DNA of 8,973 nt. Origin: Schlesneria sp. GTDB taxonomy: Bacteria > Planctomycetota > Planctomycetia > Planctomycetales > Planctomycetaceae. Below, piece by piece: positions 6,502-8,973 of this stretch. The translations under genes were made by a program, and so were the position numbers. Positions within the stretch are counted from its first letter, which is position 1, and each line of letters opens with the position of its first letter. Below the pieces are notes generated by a model. That model ran no database searches, had not been told where the DNA came from, and saw only the letters and a program-made list of their open reading frames with translations. Where the stretch lies: NCBI GenBank assembly GCA_025353525.1, contig JANXOO010001324.1, forward strand, positions 1-8,973, written 5' to 3'.

Positions 6502-7617
6502 TCAGAATTCACCCACGGTTTGGCCATCGTTGAAGAGAACAAGCCTGACCAACGTCTCAAGATTGATATTTTGACTGATAAACCGAACAGTTCCATCTGC
6601 CAGCAGGAAATGCGCACCGCCCACGTGGAAAGAGTAATAATTTCTATAGTTTTCGCAATTAATCGCACATCCACCGTCCGACTCGCTTACATTATGTATC
6701 GATCCGGGGGACCGACCACTAATGTCCGTTCCAGTGGACCAGGTCCAGTCGGTCCAGGCCGGGCCCATCGCTCTGGCCGGGCTTCCACCCGCACAACCGT
6801 CACAAAACCTGCCTGCAGCTCTCCCCATGGCCCACATTTGGCTGCCTGGCGCGGTATTTTCACCGACAAGGATCGTGTTCGATGTGCCATCGATGACCTC
6901 GGCAATTTTCACTCCGGCAGTGCCACCACCATTGGACGAGTTGATATCCAGCATCGCTGCGAACGGCCCATAATTGGTCCCGTTTAAAGTGCCGTGCATA
7001 TTGCCTCGGGGCCACTTACCAACATAATCCAGGGCACCGCCACCGTGGAAGGTAGCGGGTGAATCACCCATCCAGTCATCTTGATATGAATACACTCTGC
7101 TTGAATGCGGGGCAGACGGACAGATGTAACCGGGAATCACTGCTTTGGTAACTGCCAGGCTTTGAGGTGATGAGTAATTGGAACCTGTTGCATAGTTGTA
7201 AGCAGTTCCCGTAGCTAACGCCGGGTCGGCAAAGGCCATGCTCACTGAAAAATTAATTGTATTGTACAGGGGAGCCTGATCGATGAACGGAAGAATAAAT
7301 TCCGGCCAGGCGTGAAAATTGCCATCACCCGGTCCAGCAGCAGGGATTCCTTCACCGAAACCCGTAGCTGTGCCATCAGCAAGGAGCAAAGCAGGAGCAA
7401 ACCGCCCAAAGGTACCTTCGTAATTGTGGAACGCCAACCCGATCTGCTTCAGATTATTCTTGCATTGAGTTCGCCGAGCCGCTTCACGGGCTTGCTGAAC
7501 TGCAGGCAGCAACAGGGCAATCAAAACCGCAATAATCGCGATCACCACCAACAATTCGATCAGCGTAAATGCTTTACGCCCGTGTCTTTTCCGAAGACCT
7601 GAAAAATCAGTAATCAT
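6502..7617 (-). CDS. DUF1559 family protein with prepilin-type N-terminal methylation motif
   Basis: This is a 371-residue exported, pseudopilin-like protein of the DUF1559 family. Residues 14-25 (RKAFTLIELLVV) form a prepilin cleavage and methylation site with the expected glutamate at mature position 5 (E21). They continue into a hydrophobic helix to about residue 40. The family segment LLPAVQQAREAARR and QCKNNLKQIGLAFHNY follow (37-66). The C-terminus has H331-x9-D341-G342, the H-x9-DG signature of planctomycete pre-pilin proteins. The residue before the cleavage point is alanine rather than the usual glycine, a tolerated variant. The start is supported by AAGGGA (7624-7629), 6 nt before the ATG. 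A prepilin peptidase should process it, but none is encoded here. Members occur in many paralogues per planctomycete genome and their function is not settled. The lipoprotein gene follows after a hairpin. Confidence 0.97.
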   Translation of the reverse strand: MITDFSGLRKRHGRKAFTLIELLVVIAIIAVLIALLLPAVQQAREAARRTQCKNNLKQIGLAFHNYEGTFGRFAPALLLADGTATGFGEGIPAAGPGDGNFHAWPEFILPFIDQAPLYNTINFSVSMAFADPALATGTAYNYATGSNYSSPQSLAVTKAVIPGYICPSAPHSSRVYSYQDDWMGDSPATFHGGGALDYVGKWPRGNMHGTLNGTNYGPFAAMLDINSSNGGGTAGVKIAEVIDGTSNTILVGENTAPGSQMWAMGRAAGRFCDGCAGGSPARAMGPAWTDWTWSTGTDISGRSPGSIHNVSESDGGCAINCENYRNYYSFHVGGAHFLLADGTVRFISQNINLETLVRLVLFNDGQTVGEF

Positions 7618-8172
7618 GAAACATCCCTTTTACAAAAGTTGCTCACCAAACAAATTTCGCCCAGGACGGGCGGATTGACTCAAGACAAGAAATGCTACTG
7701 AACTTGACGGGTCACTGTGACTGGTAAACGGCGGTTCGACCTGACGGCTAAACCGTTGATTCGAGAGATCAACTCGTTGAATGAATTCAGGCTACAATTG
7801 TTGAATTTGGAAGTCAAGCGCTAATTCGATTCTTGTTTTGTGGAAAGTTTTGTGAGAAACTCTACTGCCGAGGATTTCTGTATTTTTTTCTCGAGCAACG
7901 GCGTTGGAAGCCACGGTGGTTGGTTGAACCACGGAGAAAGTTGCTCGGCGCTTTGTATGAATGCAGACGATTTGAAGGAAGTCCTCCCGCTGCCATTTTG
8001 CAGCCAGTTTTGACGCCGGAGGGAAAAATGCGGAAGCGAAGGCCGCGATGGCGTTGATACGCAGGTGATGTTTTGGGCGGTTGAGATCATGCCAACCAGA
8101 GTGGGAGACTGGCAGTGCAATGGCTGATTTGATGATCAGGCTGTTCGGATGAAAACCTTCTTGAACGACCAC
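7618..8172. other. 555-bp region without a convincing gene, upstream of DUF1559
   Basis: The part nearest the DUF1559 gene (7618-7790) should hold its promoter and leader, but I see no clear -35/-10 pair. It contains two small palindromes: CGCCC/GGGCG at 7658-7672 and GTTGAT/ATCAAC at 7755-7773. A 126-codon open frame on the minus strand (8172-7792) starts with a GTG that directly abuts the upstream stop codon. It has no Shine-Dalgarno sequence and resembles no family I know. Other frames on both strands are also open for 70-100 codons over about 7820-8120. I judge it non-coding, or a decayed or repeated sequence. No RNA gene is recognised. Confidence 0.55.
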
Positions 8173-8973
8173 TTACAGCCGAATAAAAACTCGCTGTTTT
8201 TCCAAAAAGCGAACGAAGGCATATGTCGTTAAGTAAAAAGCAATGAGCCCGATCAGGCACCACCAGAGGGCGGAGTCTTTGGGAACGATCCCGTGTACGG
8301 CGATTTCGATTGCATGATGCAGGAAATAGGCCGCGAGCGCGTTTGAGCCAAACGTTCGAAACAGGCTGATCGACATTCCACCCACGTCCGTCAGCGCCAA
8401 AAACGCTGCCAGCAAAACCATTGCGAATCCCGATGAAAACAGCACAAATGGAATCGAGACGATCCGTTTACTCATCATCCAATAATTGAGAGGTCTTGTG
8501 GACGGGGGAGCGACGAACGGCGGTTCGACCAGGCGGAGTTTTTGATTGTCGAGTTGTACACGAGATGGAAAGACCGGAAACTCGGCCAGGCGGCTCGGAG
8601 CAACTTCAGGATTGGGGGAAACGTCGTAAATCGTCGAGAAACACGACAATCCGTAGGCAGCAGCCATTAACAGAAAACCACAAATGAGGACGAGTGACGC
8701 AGCCTTCGCAGGCTTTCGACCGACGACGACGTCATGTGCCAGCGATCCGCTCAACATAATCGCGCCCCACATCATTGTCCCAAAGACGCCGCCGTCCCAG
8801 CATGTTTGGTTCGGCACGCCCCAGTAGTCGTTCAGCCAATTGGGCTGACCAAAGATAAATGCGAAGTTGAACGACCAGGAAAACAGCATGTGTCCAATCA
8901 TCATTCCGAGCATTCCCAGTGCAACCACCGATGTTCGTTTTGCGACGAATGGCAATACGACAATTTGGCTGAC
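8173..8973 (-). CDS. Polytopic membrane protein, probable HGSNAT/DUF5009-like acyltransferase, C-terminal part (5' end outside window)
   Basis: The frame is open to the right edge (VSQIVV precedes the TTG at 8955), so this is the C-terminal 266 residues of a longer protein. It has about six hydrophobic segments, near visible residues 15-33, 62-80, 90-107, 172-192, 203-222 and 235-252. A polar, proline-containing loop of about 55 residues (110-165) separates the third and fourth. The sequence NYWMMSKR before a membrane helix, and [16 protein letters not shown] in the next, resemble the C-terminal region of heparan-alpha-glucosaminide N-acetyltransferase-like and DUF5009 proteins. Those transfer acyl groups to sugars across a membrane. 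The N-terminal half, where the catalytic histidine would be expected, is not visible, so the activity is unproven. An acyltransferase-3 family protein is the main alternative. The gene is separated from DUF1559 by 555 bp and is probably not in its operon. Confidence 0.75.
   Translation of the reverse strand, partial: VSQIVVLPFVAKRTSVVALGMLGMMIGHMLFSWSFNFAFIFGQPNWLNDYWGVPNQTCWDGGVFGTMMWGAIMLSGSLAHDVVVGRKPAKAASLVLICGFLLMAAAYGLSCFSTIYDVSPNPEVAPSRLAEFPVFPSRVQLDNQKLRLVEPPFVAPPSTRPLNYWMMSKRIVSIPFVLFSSGFAMVLLAAFLALTDVGGMSISLFRTFGSNALAAYFLHHAIEIAVHGIVPKDSALWWCLIGLIAFYLTTYAFVRFLEKQRVFIRL

Noticed and set aside
6490..6987. 165-codon plus-strand open frame opposite DUF1559
   Set aside because: It overlaps the clearly coding C-terminal half of DUF1559, has a low-complexity translation and no family resemblance.
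7727..8530. 15-bp direct match AACGGCGGTTCGACC at 7727-7741 and 8516-8530
   Set aside because: The flanks do not match, one copy is inside a coding region, and a single match of this length in 9 kb is close to what chance allows.
1..8973. Search for CRISPR arrays, tRNA or rRNA genes, transposases, phage or defence genes
   Set aside because: No regularly spaced repeats, no cloverleaf or rRNA-like sequence, and no protein with recombinase, nuclease-effector or phage motifs. The helicase is a housekeeping-type SF1B fragment with no defence partner in view.

Overview
The window looks like an ordinary chromosomal segment of a planctomycete (phylum Planctomycetota). The strongest evidence is the gene at 6502-7617. 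It encodes a DUF1559 protein with a prepilin-like N-terminus and a C-terminal H-x9-DG motif, a family greatly expanded in that phylum. The small lipoprotein next to it (5902-6366) is also of a typical planctomycete kind. Base composition is moderate, and nothing in codon use marks a recent transfer.

Layout. The left half is read rightwards: the C-terminal end of a superfamily 1 (DNA2/NAM7/SMUBP-2 type) helicase (1-684, cut by the window edge), a CstA-family carbon-starvation transporter (722-2530), and a cytoplasmic von Willebrand factor A protein with an intact MIDAS (2648-4054). The right half is read leftwards, in transcription order: the C-terminal part of a polytopic membrane protein resembling HGSNAT/DUF5009 acyltransferases (8973-8173, cut by the window edge), a 555-bp region without a convincing gene (8172-7618), the DUF1559 protein (7617-6502), the lipoprotein (6366-5902), and a large membrane protein with a TPR tail (5800-4085). 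The two halves converge between 4054 and 4085 with only 30 bp between stop codons and no terminator visible there.

Non-coding signals. Three structures stand out. A 10-bp perfect hairpin overlaps the cstA stop codon (2520-2548). A 15-bp perfect inverted repeat around a 40-nt spacer lies between the lipoprotein and the TPR membrane protein (5818-5887). An 18-bp hairpin between DUF1559 and the lipoprotein (6412-6451) pairs fully only in the leftward transcript, because its three wobble pairs become A/C mismatches in the other strand. It therefore looks like a real terminator or attenuator of the DUF1559 gene.

How the genes may work together. DUF1559 and the lipoprotein are both predicted to be exported and often sit side by side in planctomycetes, so they probably form a cell-envelope unit. 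Whether the TPR membrane protein belongs to the same transcript is uncertain. The three rightward genes share no obvious pathway. I found no defence system, mobile element with a transposase, CRISPR array, rRNA or tRNA. The most unfamiliar item is the TPR-tailed membrane protein, which carries regularly placed histidines in its membrane region and which I cannot assign to a named family.
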